Below the pieces are notes generated by a model. That model had not been told where the DNA came from, did no database searches, and saw only the letters and a program-made list of their open reading frames with translations. The position numbers and the translations under genes are program-made. Shown piece by piece: positions 23,376 through 32,084 of a stretch of 40,939 nucleotides of DNA. The stretch is from RGIG7378 sp045588325 (GTDB lineage: Bacteria; Bacillota; Clostridia; RGIG7378): NCBI GenBank assembly GCA_045588325.1, contig JAZNEA010000011.1, positions 1 to 40,939 of the forward strand, given 5' to 3'. Numbering within the stretch: the first letter of the stretch is position 1; the number at the start of each line of letters is the position of its first letter.

Positions 23376-24395
23376 ATGAGAATTGGTATTATTATAGGCG
23401 GCTCTGACTGCCAAGGAATGAATGCTGCTATACGTGCGGTGGTCAAGACCGCAGAGGTTTATGATATTGAGGTCATCGGCTACAAGGGCGGCTTTGATGG
23501 CGTTATTTTGAACAGGTTTATTAAGTTCAATCCTGAGACCGTATCAGGCCTGTTGGACAGAGGAGGCAGCATCATCGGCACCTCTGCCAAGTGCATGCTC
23601 TACGATAACCCCCAGAATATCGAGGAATACGTCATGAGCATCAAGAAGAACATGCAGATGTTCGACGTGGAGGCCATCATTGCCATTGGTGGAGACAAGA
23701 CCATAGGCCTTTGCAAGACCTTGAGCGACATGGGTATAAACGTAATCTGCATTCCCAAATCCGGATGCGATGAGATATGCTGCACAGGCAGAAACCTGGG
23801 CTTTATGTCCACAGTAGATTTTGTAACAGACTGCATTGACAATCTGCACACCAATGCTGAGTCCAACCACCATATTACAGTTCTGGAGGTTATGGGAGAC
23901 AGGGTTGGCACATTGGCTCTGGAGGCAGGTGTTGCCGGTGGTGCAGACGTTATCTTGATCCCCGAGATCAGATACAGCATTAACAAGGTAGCCCACGCAG
24001 TTCTAACCCGCAAGAATCAGGGCAAGAACTTCTCCATCGTAATGGTTTCTGAGGGGGCCATGGAGCAGGGACAGGATAAGCCCTTGCCAAACACAGGAGA
24101 GGTGTTGGCCGCACAGCTGACAGAGCTCACAGGACTGCCTACAGACCTGACCGTTTTGGGCAAACTCCAAAAGGGTGGCCGTCCCAACGCATACGATCGC
24201 ATATTGGCCACACGCCAGGGCGCAGCAGCAGTTGAGGCCATTCGCAAAGGCGAGGTTGGCACCATGATAGGAGTAGATGGCAGACAGGTCTACACAGTGG
24301 GGTTGGAGCATGCAGTTGGCAAGTTCAAGTACGTGGAGAACAACAACACACTGGTTGAGATAGCCAGAAAGATGAGGGTTTGTTTTGGAGACTAA
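23376..24395 (+). CDS. phosphofructokinase-family protein with a substituted active site
   Basis: A 339-residue PfkA-family protein, slightly longer than typical (about 320). The fold is clear from GSDCQGMNAAIRAVVK at the N-terminus and from KGGRPNAYDRILATRQG. The key positions differ from active enzymes: GGDGS (ATP type) or GGDDS (PPi type) reads GGDKT (105-109); the catalytic PKTIDND/PGTIDND reads PKSGCDE (127-133), so the catalytic Asp aligns with Cys131; EVMGR reads EVMGD (Asp175); and the SHxR substrate Arg aligns with His166. GGAGG lies upstream. It may have lost or changed activity. Confidence 0.8.
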   Translation: MRIGIIIGGSDCQGMNAAIRAVVKTAEVYDIEVIGYKGGFDGVILNRFIKFNPETVSGLLDRGGSIIGTSAKCMLYDNPQNIEEYVMSIKKNMQMFDVEAIIAIGGDKTIGLCKTLSDMGINVICIPKSGCDEICCTGRNLGFMSTVDFVTDCIDNLHTNAESNHHITVLEVMGDRVGTLALEAGVAGGADVILIPEIRYSINKVAHAVLTRKNQGKNFSIVMVSEGAMEQGQDKPLPNTGEVLAAQLTELTGLPTDLTVLGKLQKGGRPNAYDRILATRQGAAAVEAIRKGEVGTMIGVDGRQVYTVGLEHAVGKFKYVENNNTLVEIARKMRVCFGD

Positions 24396-25326
24396 TTGGT
24401 ATAAGACAGCGAGACAGGAACGCAGGAACCTGGCCAAGGAGGCTAAGGCCGACATGGGCTTACGCGCCGACAAGGTGACCAAGATTTCCATTTTCATTTG
24501 TATCGCCGTTGTGTTGGTAGGAATAGTGGCAGCCATCTTTATTTTGAGAGGTGTGGAGTTTGAGAGGTCTCGCCAGATGACCAATGCTCTGTATGGCACA
24601 GTACAGGGAGAGGTGGTTTTTGGTGTGAACCTTAAGAACCAGGTCAATTCTGGCAAGGTTACTCTGACCTTTGACAGCGAGGAGTACGCAGCCAAGGAAC
24701 ATTCCCGCCTGGAAAAGCTGACAAACGATTTTTATGAGGAGCAGTCCGCCGAGGGCGAATACCCCAACTACTACGAGAACATGGTACTTAAGGGGCGCAC
24801 CATAACATTTGAATTAACAGAGGCATACCTGGATATCTTTATGGAGGATAGGGTCTATTCGGATGCAGAGGTGGAGGCCCTGTGCGACCAGATTGCCAAT
24901 GTTGTGCTGATTTACGATAGGGCAGGGGCAACATGGACCTTCCGCAATGTCGGTGGCAACAGCACTGTCACAGGCCTTGTTAGCTGCACCATGACATATG
25001 AGCTAGGAGCGGACATGCTGGTAACGGATATCCGCGTCAATTACGTCTTTGAGGACAGCCAGGGAGTGTCGGAGATGAAGGCTATAGTAGAGGACGAGAG
25101 TGACCAATACTATGCCAACCATCTGAGCTATGCCACAATGCTGGGACTGGTGGATTCTGCAGACGACGTGTTCGAGGAATACAAGAACATGCAGGAGACG
25201 GATACCACCCTGTATTACGAATACTCCGATATATATATTAAGTTGTACAATATGACCGGCGGCTGTATGGAGGATGCCCTGAGGGGATTCATTCTGGCTG
25301 GCGGAGAGTGGGAATGGATAGAGTAA
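24385..25326 (+). CDS. single-pass membrane protein of unknown function
   Basis: A 313-residue protein if it starts at TTG 24385, which overlaps the PFK gene by 11 bases; ATG 24454 (290 residues, AAGGAGG upstream) is an alternative. The N-terminal tail is rich in Lys/Arg, then one membrane segment (about residues 34-56, ISIFICIAVVLVGIVAAIF). The extracytoplasmic part is acidic, with strands and helices and no recognised domain; the Glu/Asp/Tyr-rich C-terminal part ends GGEWEWIE. It follows PFK in the same operon. Function is unknown. Confidence 0.65.
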   Translation: METNWYKTARQERRNLAKEAKADMGLRADKVTKISIFICIAVVLVGIVAAIFILRGVEFERSRQMTNALYGTVQGEVVFGVNLKNQVNSGKVTLTFDSEEYAAKEHSRLEKLTNDFYEEQSAEGEYPNYYENMVLKGRTITFELTEAYLDIFMEDRVYSDAEVEALCDQIANVVLIYDRAGATWTFRNVGGNSTVTGLVSCTMTYELGADMLVTDIRVNYVFEDSQGVSEMKAIVEDESDQYYANHLSYATMLGLVDSADDVFEEYKNMQETDTTLYYEYSDIYIKLYNMTGGCMEDALRGFILAGGEWEWIE

Positions 25327-25377
25327 TGTGATTTCGTTCAGTCACTGGGTACATCCTTGAGGCCGAGCATTTCTGGT

Positions 25378-25878
25378 TCAAAAGAAGAGGTATACGAGAA
25401 TAATTATCAGAGGCAGCCTGTCATCATCGAGGACAGGCTGTTCTGCTGCACCCAGAATCCGGAGTATCTGCAGCACCTTGTCAGCCCTGCCTCGTCTGGA
25501 TGGGCTGAGAAAGGGTGCCAACGCGCTGGTTAGGGCGCATAGCCGGCTGCAGGGGGAGTTTGGCCTGGGGCCAGAGTTGCCGAGGAGTCCTGACAGCATG
25601 CCGGGATTGACCCCAGCCATCAGCGAGGCCAGATCGGGCATTCCGCCAGACTCCTGATCCCGGTATGAACCAGAGGAGCTGCCGGGAGTGCTACCCCCAC
25701 CCATGTCAGAGTTGCCCAGCAGGTTGTTGATGGTGGCGGATATGCCCTCCTGGCCGCCCAGTGAGGCTATCAGGGAGGACAAATCAGGCAATTCCGGCAT
25801 GCCAAAGTTGGCGGCCTCCTCCTCAATGTCTATGGGTTCTGTGACGGGCTGCCCCCTGTGGTCGGCGTATACGGCCAT
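25378..25878 (-). CDS. unknown small protein, Gly/Ser-rich with a conserved C-terminal helix
   Basis: A 166-residue protein. The N-terminal half (about 26-105) is Gly/Ser/Met/Leu-rich, with two similar stretches (PDLSSLIASLGG and PDLASLMAGVNPG). The segment LTSALAPFLSPSRRGRADKVLQILRIL resembles a motif in small Clostridia proteins of unknown function. The last residues are hydrophobic (LIIILVYLFF). AAGGAGAT lies 7 bases before the start. It begins 3 bases after the stop of the 25882 gene, so the two form an operon. Convergent with the 24385 gene; no clear terminator lies between them. Confidence 0.6.
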   Translation of the reverse strand: MAVYADHRGQPVTEPIDIEEEAANFGMPELPDLSSLIASLGGQEGISATINNLLGNSDMGGGSTPGSSSGSYRDQESGGMPDLASLMAGVNPGMLSGLLGNSGPRPNSPCSRLCALTSALAPFLSPSRRGRADKVLQILRILGAAEQPVLDDDRLPLIIILVYLFF

Positions 25879-25881
25879 GGT

Positions 25882-26169
25882 CTATATCTCCTTGAACAAT
25901 TTTTCCGCCTGTTCGTAAATGTCCTTGTAATCCTTGCCTGCTACTTGCCTGAGTTTTGCCAGGTCCTGGTCTGTGACCTTGGCCTTTAACTTCTCTGCTT
26001 CCGGCACCATGGAGCGGATTTTTTCTATATCAATTTCACTCAAAGTTTTGCGGATTTCTTCCACATTCATTTTGCTGAGGCGCTTTTCCAGATTCTCTCT
26101 AGGCTCCTTGCGCAGCGTCTCCAGGGCCTTGTTAAGCTTCATTTTTAATATGGCGTTGTCAATGGACAT
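25882..26169 (-). CDS. small Lys/Glu-rich helical protein, unknown
   Basis: A 95-residue, highly charged protein with near-continuous helix prediction by eye. Repeated segments such as MNVEEIRKTLSEIDIEKI are likely coiled coil. ATG 26169 has TAGGAG five bases upstream on the minus strand; the longer frame to 26250 has no such site. It is the first gene of a two-gene operon with 25378 and is divergent from nudF. Similar Lys/Glu-rich proteins occur next to such partners in Clostridia, but no function is known to me. Confidence 0.6.
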   Translation of the reverse strand: MSIDNAILKMKLNKALETLRKEPRENLEKRLSKMNVEEIRKTLSEIDIEKIRSMVPEAEKLKAKVTDQDLAKLRQVAGKDYKDIYEQAEKLFKEI

Positions 26170-26194
26170 GCGTACTCCTAAGGAGTTGGTTCTC

Positions 26195-26223
26195 TTGTAT
26201 AATATGCGCCCCGATGATACAAT
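26195..26223 (+). promoter_or_regulatory. promoter of nudF-sigma operon
   Basis: TTGTAT (26195-26200), 17 bases, TACAAT (26218-26223), 42 bases before the nudF start. The divergent gene probably uses an overlapping minus-strand promoter (TATTAT/TATACA in the same region), so the two may compete. Confidence 0.6.
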
Positions 26224-26265
26224 TGCATTCCTATAGGAGTTATTTTTCACGGATTGGGAGAGACC

Positions 26266-26820
26266 ATGAGAGATTGTTTCAGAGAGCGCATTATTGATAG
26301 CAGCAGAATATTCTCAGGCCGCATTATTCAGCTGGACCATGCCAAGGTTAGCCTTCCGGATGGTGGCACTGCCATGAGGGAGATTGTTCACCACGCATTG
26401 GGCGCATGTTGTCTGGCAGTTGCTCCCGATGGCCGCATTTATACCGTGGAGCAGTACCGCATTCCCATGGACGACTTTACTATAGAGCTTCCCGCAGGCA
26501 AGGTGGACCCGGGAGAGGACCCCAGGGATGCCGTCGTCAGAGAGATGACAGAGGAGATAGGCATGAGTGCAGACCAGGTGGAGTTGATTTGTCGCGCCGC
26601 CGTCTCTCCGGGATTTACTGACGAGGTGGTGTACATATACGTGGCCACTGGCCTTACTCCCTGTGTGGCGGCACCTGACGAGGACGAGTTTTTGAATGTT
26701 CAGCTGTACACATTGGATCAGCTGTTGGATATGATTTCGGAGGGGCGTATTTACGACGCCAAGACCATCATGGCCCTATGGTACGCCGACCGTAACAGAG
26801 AGAGATATGGCATTACGTGA
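26266..26820 (+). CDS. nudF: ADP-ribose pyrophosphatase (Nudix)
   Basis: A 184-residue Nudix hydrolase. The full Nudix box is present: Gly78, Glu84, Arg92-Glu93 and Glu96-Glu97, inside GKVDPGEDPRDAVVREMTEE-type spacing. The N-terminal VEQYRIP and IELPAGK motifs mark the ADP-ribose pyrophosphatase subfamily, which splits ADP-ribose to AMP and ribose-5-phosphate. ATG 26266 has GGGAGA upstream. It overlaps the sigma gene by 14 bases. Confidence 0.9.
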   Translation: MRDCFRERIIDSSRIFSGRIIQLDHAKVSLPDGGTAMREIVHHALGACCLAVAPDGRIYTVEQYRIPMDDFTIELPAGKVDPGEDPRDAVVREMTEEIGMSADQVELICRAAVSPGFTDEVVYIYVATGLTPCVAAPDEDEFLNVQLYTLDQLLDMISEGRIYDAKTIMALWYADRNRERYGIT

Positions 26821-27394
26821 TACAGATGAGAGATATCTGGTGGAGTTGGCCCGCGATGGAGATGTGGAGGCCTTTGAGAGGCTGATCCAGTCAGTCAAGC
26901 TGCTGGTTATTAACACTGCTTTTCAATACCTCAAGGACTATGAGGAGGCCCTGGACTGTTCTCAGGAGGTGTTCATCAAGGCCTACAGGAACATGGCATC
27001 ATACAGAGAGAGCAGTGCCTTTTCCACATGGATTTACCAGATTACCAAGAATCAATGCATAGATATGCTCCGCAGGCGCAAGGGTGTGGTCCTGTCTATT
27101 GACGAGTCCATGGAGGACGAGGACGCACCGGAGATACAGTTGGCAGCACCGGAGAGTCAGGAACCAGAGCAAAACGCCATACGGCAGAGCCGCATTCAGG
27201 CTGTCAGGCACGCCATTGACCAGTTACCGGACAAGCTACGGGAGGTGTGCCTGCTCCGAGATATTCAGGAGCTATCTTACCAGGAGATATCGGAGTTGCT
27301 GGATATACCGGAGGGCACCGTCAAATCTCGAATAAATTCCGCCAGGACCAAACTTCGCGAAATTTTAGAAAATCAGATTGAACTATTTGAATAA
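26807..27394 (+). CDS. ECF-type RNA polymerase sigma factor
   Basis: A 195-residue sigma factor with only regions 2 and 4. Region 2 has LDCSQEVFIKAYRNMASYR and FSTWIYQITKNQCID (DNA melting); region 4 has SYQEISELLDIPEGTVKSRINSARTKLRE, the helix-turn-helix. It is similar to the SigW/RpoE group. The start overlaps nudF. The next gene is a probable membrane anti-sigma factor, the usual arrangement, so the pair likely senses an envelope signal. Confidence 0.92.
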   Translation: MALRDTDERYLVELARDGDVEAFERLIQSVKLLVINTAFQYLKDYEEALDCSQEVFIKAYRNMASYRESSAFSTWIYQITKNQCIDMLRRRKGVVLSIDESMEDEDAPEIQLAAPESQEPEQNAIRQSRIQAVRHAIDQLPDKLREVCLLRDIQELSYQEISELLDIPEGTVKSRINSARTKLREILENQIELFE

Positions 27395-27433
27395 CTTTTT
27401 CGTCTATACACCATAACACTCGAGGTTGTCGCA

Positions 27434-28090
27434 ATGAACCATAATACAAAAGACATAGAATACAATATTTCCCAGACCCTGACCCAGATGAAGATTACTG
27501 AGGTGCCTGCTGATTTTGATGTCAAACTCCGCGCCGCACTGCAGGCAGAGAGGGCTCGCATGGCTGCCAAGGCCACCATCACGGTTATGCCCTGGCAGAG
27601 GATTATGACAATGGCAGCCTCATTTCTGCTGGCTATTACCATAGGATTGCTGACAACTGAGTATGTCATAGGCAGCAACATGCAGATTGCAGATGATGTC
27701 CCCCAGGACGTTACTGGGTCTGTGACAGATGATTTGATGGGGCACGACAAGGTGCAGATGACCATCATCGATGCATGCAACAATTCTTCCACAGGATACA
27801 TGACATCCTGTGCTATTCCAGACTACACAGAGGTAATGTCAGCAGCCCAGGTAACCAACATGAGGTCCGATATGGAGAGAGGGGGATACGCCAGTTCTGT
27901 AGGTTGTGACAGCCTGGAGGAGTGCGTAAACTACATGAGCGAGAACAACCTGGATAGCTCACAATGTATGGTTGTGGGTTACATTGGAGAGACTTCATAT
28001 GTTATACTGTCCAACATGGAGAGCATCGTTGCTGGAGGCGCCACCGATCTGGAGGGCTTGGTTGGGCAGTACGAGGTGTTTTCCAAATAA
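27434..28090 (+). CDS. putative membrane-bound anti-sigma factor
   Basis: A 218-residue protein. A cytoplasmic N-terminal region (1-62) contains VPADFDVKLRAALQAER, typical of anti-sigma proteins, then one membrane segment (about 64-81). The external domain is rich in Cys and Ser/Asn, ending in a region with NLDSSQCMVVGYIGETSYVI. There is no HxxxCxxC zinc motif. Position directly after an ECF sigma factor gives the function; sequence similarity alone is weak. It has a poor ribosome binding site (GAGG 9 bases upstream). Confidence 0.6.
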   Translation: MNHNTKDIEYNISQTLTQMKITEVPADFDVKLRAALQAERARMAAKATITVMPWQRIMTMAASFLLAITIGLLTTEYVIGSNMQIADDVPQDVTGSVTDDLMGHDKVQMTIIDACNNSSTGYMTSCAIPDYTEVMSAAQVTNMRSDMERGGYASSVGCDSLEECVNYMSENNLDSSQCMVVGYIGETSYVILSNMESIVAGGATDLEGLVGQYEVFSK

Positions 28091-28108
28091 TCCATACAGG
28101 GGAGTCCC

Positions 28109-30781
28109 ATGGACGGACGTATTCTGCTGGTAGACGGCAACAGTATTCTTAATCGCGCATTTTACGGAATCGGTGGAGGTAAGGTTCTTACCAACAGGCA
28201 GGGATTTGCCACAAATGCAATCCACGGATTCATGACTATATTGCTCAAATATTTTACAGATGGCAACGGCTACGACCATGTGGCGGTTGCTTTTGACCTT
28301 AAGGCACCCACATTCAGACACGAAAAATACGACCAGTACAAGGCAGGCCGTAAGCCTATGCCTCCAGAGCTGGCCATGCAATTCCCCAAGATGAAGGAGA
28401 TTTTGTCTGCATGGGGAGTTCGTTGCGTGGAGATTCCTGGCTACGAGGCGGACGACATCATCGGCACACTCTCTCTGATGGGGGAGCAGGCAGGATATGG
28501 AGTGACTATTCTGACTGGAGACAGAGACTCATACCAGTTGGTCAGCGACATGACACATATATCCATGCCCAGCACCAAGGGGGGCAAGACCACCTACGAG
28601 GAGATTACTCCAGCTGCCCTTATGGAGAGGTATGGCCTGACTCCTGACCAGATGATAGACCTTAAGGCATTGATGGGAGATTCGTCAGACAATATACCCG
28701 GAGTTAAGGGAGTGGGAGAGAAGACAGCCCTGGCCCTGGTTCAGGAATATGGCACCCTGGACAATATATTGACCCATGTGGAGGATATTGCTAAGCCTGC
28801 ACTAAAGGCCAAGTTGGCAGAGGGACAGGAGTCTGCAAGACTCAGCTATTGGTTAGGTACTATTTGCAGGCATGTTCCCGGAGTTCCAACGATAACCGAC
28901 ATTGCATTGAGTCCCATGGACAGGGGAACCATGTATTCTCTGTTGGAGGAGCTGGAGCTTAACAAGCTGATGAAGGCGCTGAACCTATCGGTGGCAGACG
29001 CAGTCTCTCAGGGGCAGGAGGTTGCTGCTCGACAGCTGCGCTCCATGGAGGTTGAGACGGTGGATCCCCAGGGACTGGACGCCATGGTGGAGAGATTTGC
29101 CAAGTCAGAAACCATATATGTATATGCAGATATTACAGGCACAGGTATTGACCGGCAGTTACAGGGCATGGCGCTGTCGGATGGAGACAGAGCATACTCT
29201 CTTTGTCACAGTCTGTTGGAGGGTGATGCCCAGCAGATGTGGGAGGACATTTTGGGAGGCAGAGACAGGCTAGTTACCAACGATGCCAAGGGCCTGCTCA
29301 TCTACCTTAAGAGGCAGGGCTTCTCATATGAGGGTGAGATTTTCGATACAGAGTTGGCCGCATACATGTGCGACTCCAACAGGCGACATCCGTATTCAGA
29401 GATTTGTCTGGAGTATTTGGGTGTTGCTGCGCCAGAACCAGAGGAACAACAGTTCTCCCTGTTTGAGATGACAGAGGCTGTGGACACCACCCTCTGTGCA
29501 GACAGGGTTAAGCTGATGCCCGACCTGGAGGAGGCACTGGCAGAGGCTATGGAGCAGGCAGGGGTGTACAACTTGTTCCTTATGGCAGAGATGCCACTGG
29601 CGCGGGTACTGGCAGATATGGAGCTGATGGGCATGGATGTGGATCCGGAGGCCCTTGCACAGCTAGGCCGTGACTATGACAGGCAGATTTCGGAGCTGGA
29701 GGAGCTGATTTACCAGCTGGCCGGCGAGAGGTTCAATATTAATTCCACATCCCAGTTGGGACAGATTCTTTTTGTTAACCTGGGACTTAAGCATGGTCGC
29801 AAGACCAAGACCGGATACTCCACCGATGCTGAGGTGCTGGAAAAGTTGACTGATGAGCATCCCATCATCCCGGCTATTTTGAAGTACAGACAGCTGACTA
29901 AGCTGAATAACACATATGCCAAAGGATTGTACAAGTTTATCAATCCAGAGACAGGCAGGATCCACACTACCTTTAACCAGACGGTTACAGCCACAGGCAG
30001 ACTGAGCTCTCAGGATCCCAACCTGCAGAACATACCGATCAGGACGCCGGAGGGCCGCGAGATACGCAAGGTGTTTGTGTGCAGGCCGGGACAGGTGCTG
30101 GTCAGTGCAGATTACTCACAGATCGAATTGAGGGTCCTGGCGCATGTGGCTCAGGACGAAAATATGCAGGATATCTTCCGTCAAGGCGGAGATATTCACA
30201 CAGATACGGCTGCCAAGGTCTTTGGCGTGGAGCGGGATCAGGTGACCAAGGACATGCGTCGTGCAGCCAAGGCCGTCAACTTTGGCATTGTGTACGGCAT
30301 CAGCGAATTTGGACTGGCCAAGGACTTGGGCATAGGATACGGAGAGGCCAAGGCATACATTGAGGCTTATCTGCAAAATTTCGTAGGCGTCAGGGACTAC
30401 ATGGCCAGAGTGACGCAGGAGGCTGTTGAGCAGGGATACGTCACCACCTTTATGGGCAGGCGCAGATACATCCCGGAGTTAAAGTCCAGGGACCACAACA
30501 TCAAGGCCTTTGGCGAGAGAGTCGCCCTTAACGCCCCTATACAGGGAGCAGCCGCAGATATTATCAAGATTGCCATGATTAAGGTGGACGAGGCGCTTAA
30601 GGCCTCTGGCATTATAGCTGACCTGGTTCTGCAGGTTCACGATGAGCTGATTATCAGGTGCAGGGAGGAGGATTACCCCATGGTAATGAATATCCTCCGA
30701 GACAATATGGAGAACGCAGTGTCTCTGTCTGTTCCACTGGTGGTGGACATAGATAGCGGACATAGCTGGTTTGAGGTGTAA
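28109..30781 (+). CDS. polA: DNA polymerase I
   Basis: An 890-residue family A polymerase. An N-terminal 5'-3' exonuclease domain (about 1-290, VDGNSILNRAFYG and EADDIIGTL) is followed by a 3'-5' exonuclease-like domain (about 300-470) and the polymerase domain. Motif A is VSADYSQIELRVLAH, motif B is RRAAKAVNFGIVYG and motif C is QVHDELI. In the middle domain the proofreading acidic residues are not evident: the DTET motif is replaced by YADITGTG, so proofreading is probably lost, as in several Firmicutes PolA. It starts 18 bases after the anti-sigma gene. GGGGAG precedes it. Confidence 0.96.
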   Translation: MDGRILLVDGNSILNRAFYGIGGGKVLTNRQGFATNAIHGFMTILLKYFTDGNGYDHVAVAFDLKAPTFRHEKYDQYKAGRKPMPPELAMQFPKMKEILSAWGVRCVEIPGYEADDIIGTLSLMGEQAGYGVTILTGDRDSYQLVSDMTHISMPSTKGGKTTYEEITPAALMERYGLTPDQMIDLKALMGDSSDNIPGVKGVGEKTALALVQEYGTLDNILTHVEDIAKPALKAKLAEGQESARLSYWLGTICRHVPGVPTITDIALSPMDRGTMYSLLEELELNKLMKALNLSVADAVSQGQEVAARQLRSMEVETVDPQGLDAMVERFAKSETIYVYADITGTGIDRQLQGMALSDGDRAYSLCHSLLEGDAQQMWEDILGGRDRLVTNDAKGLLIYLKRQGFSYEGEIFDTELAAYMCDSNRRHPYSEICLEYLGVAAPEPEEQQFSLFEMTEAVDTTLCADRVKLMPDLEEALAEAMEQAGVYNLFLMAEMPLARVLADMELMGMDVDPEALAQLGRDYDRQISELEELIYQLAGERFNINSTSQLGQILFVNLGLKHGRKTKTGYSTDAEVLEKLTDEHPIIPAILKYRQLTKLNNTYAKGLYKFINPETGRIHTTFNQTVTATGRLSSQDPNLQNIPIRTPEGREIRKVFVCRPGQVLVSADYSQIELRVLAHVAQDENMQDIFRQGGDIHTDTAAKVFGVERDQVTKDMRRAAKAVNFGIVYGISEFGLAKDLGIGYGEAKAYIEAYLQNFVGVRDYMARVTQEAVEQGYVTTFMGRRRYIPELKSRDHNIKAFGERVALNAPIQGAAADIIKIAMIKVDEALKASGIIADLVLQVHDELIIRCREEDYPMVMNILRDNMENAVSLSVPLVVDIDSGHSWFEV

Positions 30782-30782
30782 T

Positions 30783-31391
30783 ATGGGACGAAACACCATG
30801 GTATTGGGGATTTCAGGAGGTATGGGATCCGGCAAATCCAGCGTAACACGCATAATGGAGGAGCTGGGCGCCCAGGTGGTAGACGCAGATGAGATCTCCC
30901 ACGATGTAACTCAGGGCGGCAGACCTGCGGTGTACGAAATTGCGGCAGCATTTGGAGACAGGTTCGTCGACATGTATGGCAGGCTGAACAGATCCCTGCT
31001 GGCCAAGCATGTATTTGGACACAGAGACAGACTGGACCAGTTGGAGGCCATAGTGCACAGGTATGTTATCGCAGAGATGGTGGATAGGGTCAGCCGATTC
31101 AGAGCCAGTGGACGAGGAGTCATGGTTCTGGACGTACCGATTCCGGTGGAGCATGGATTCCTGGATATAGTGGACCAGGTCTGGATAGTAGATGCAGATG
31201 ACGAACTCCGTATTGACAGAGTGGTTCGTCGTAGTAATATTACCAGGCAGGAGGCAGAGGCCAGGATAGCTTCTCAGCTCAGCAGAGAACAATATATCGC
31301 CCTTGCGGACCTGGTAATACCAAACAACGGCAGTCTGCAGGAGCTGCGTACCCGTGTGTGCACCGCCGCCAGCCAGATTAATATGGACTAA
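30783..31391 (+). CDS. coaE: dephospho-CoA kinase
   Basis: A 202-residue P-loop kinase, last step of CoA synthesis. The P-loop is GISGGMGSGKSS near residue 9, followed by VVDADEISHDV (the DxD motif) and VLDVPI. ATG 30783 follows the polA stop by one base, with GAGGTG upstream. PolA-CoaE adjacency is common in Firmicutes. Confidence 0.95.
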   Translation: MGRNTMVLGISGGMGSGKSSVTRIMEELGAQVVDADEISHDVTQGGRPAVYEIAAAFGDRFVDMYGRLNRSLLAKHVFGHRDRLDQLEAIVHRYVIAEMVDRVSRFRASGRGVMVLDVPIPVEHGFLDIVDQVWIVDADDELRIDRVVRRSNITRQEAEARIASQLSREQYIALADLVIPNNGSLQELRTRVCTAASQINMD

Positions 31392-31411
31392 ATTATTCGA
31401 ATGAGAGGTAT

Positions 31412-31939
31412 ATGATGAGCAATCCAACAATCGAAATGAAGATCAGAGACCAGGGCACAATCGTCTTGGAACTGGAACCACAAATGGCTCCCAACACAGT
31501 TAACAACTTCTTGAGCCTGGTACAAAAGGGTTTTTACAATGGACTTACTTTCCACAGAGTCATCTCAGGCTTTATGATTCAGGGAGGAGACCCAGAGGGA
31601 TCAGGAATGGGTGGCCCCGGCTACTCCATTAAGGGCGAGTTCGCCAACAACGGTTTCACCGCCAACAAAATCAGCCACCGCAAGGGTGTCATTTCCATGG
31701 CCAGATCCTATCTGAAGGACTCTGCAGGATCCCAGTTCTTTATCATGCATGAGGACGGAACCTTCCTTGACCGCGAGTATGCAGCCTTTGGACACGTGAT
31801 TCAGGGACAGGATGTGGTAGATGCAGTAGCCACTATTCCCACATGGCCCAACGATATGCCCAGGGTGCCTCAGGTTATCGACAGCGTCAAGGTGCTGGAC
31901 ATGGGAGATTGGACCTTTGCAGAGCCCGAGAAGGTTTAA
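31412..31939 (+). CDS. cyclophilin-type peptidyl-prolyl isomerase
   Basis: A 175-residue cyclophilin without signal peptide, so cytoplasmic. FHRVISGFMIQGGDP holds the catalytic Arg; the GSQFFIMHEDGTFLDREYAAFGHVI stretch (split here by the active-site loop) is the second signature. It accelerates cis-trans isomerisation at proline. GAGAGGT lies upstream of two adjacent Met codons (31412 and 31415); either may serve. A terminator follows. Confidence 0.93.
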   Translation: MMSNPTIEMKIRDQGTIVLELEPQMAPNTVNNFLSLVQKGFYNGLTFHRVISGFMIQGGDPEGSGMGGPGYSIKGEFANNGFTANKISHRKGVISMARSYLKDSAGSQFFIMHEDGTFLDREYAAFGHVIQGQDVVDAVATIPTWPNDMPRVPQVIDSVKVLDMGDWTFAEPEKV

Positions 31940-31968
31940 GACGACAAAATAACATAAGAGACCAAATG

Positions 31969-32005
31969 CCAGCCCTAAATAAGTGTTTGGGGCTGGTTTT
32001 ATTTT
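31969..32005 (+). terminator. intrinsic terminator after the cyclophilin gene
   Basis: CCAGCCC and GGGCTGG form a 7-bp stem around a 14-base loop, followed by TTTTATTTTG. Confidence 0.82.
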
Positions 32006-32025
32006 GCTTTACAGTGGTGATGTTC

Positions 32026-32055
32026 TTGTACATGTAGCGTCCTGGATGGTATAAT
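32026..32055 (+). promoter_or_regulatory. promoter of the secreted phosphatase-like gene
   Basis: TTGTAC (32026-32031), 18 bases, TATAAT (32050-32055), 30 bases before the start codon. Confidence 0.7.
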
Positions 32056-32084
32056 TTGGATACATATTCGAAAGGAGAACAAAA

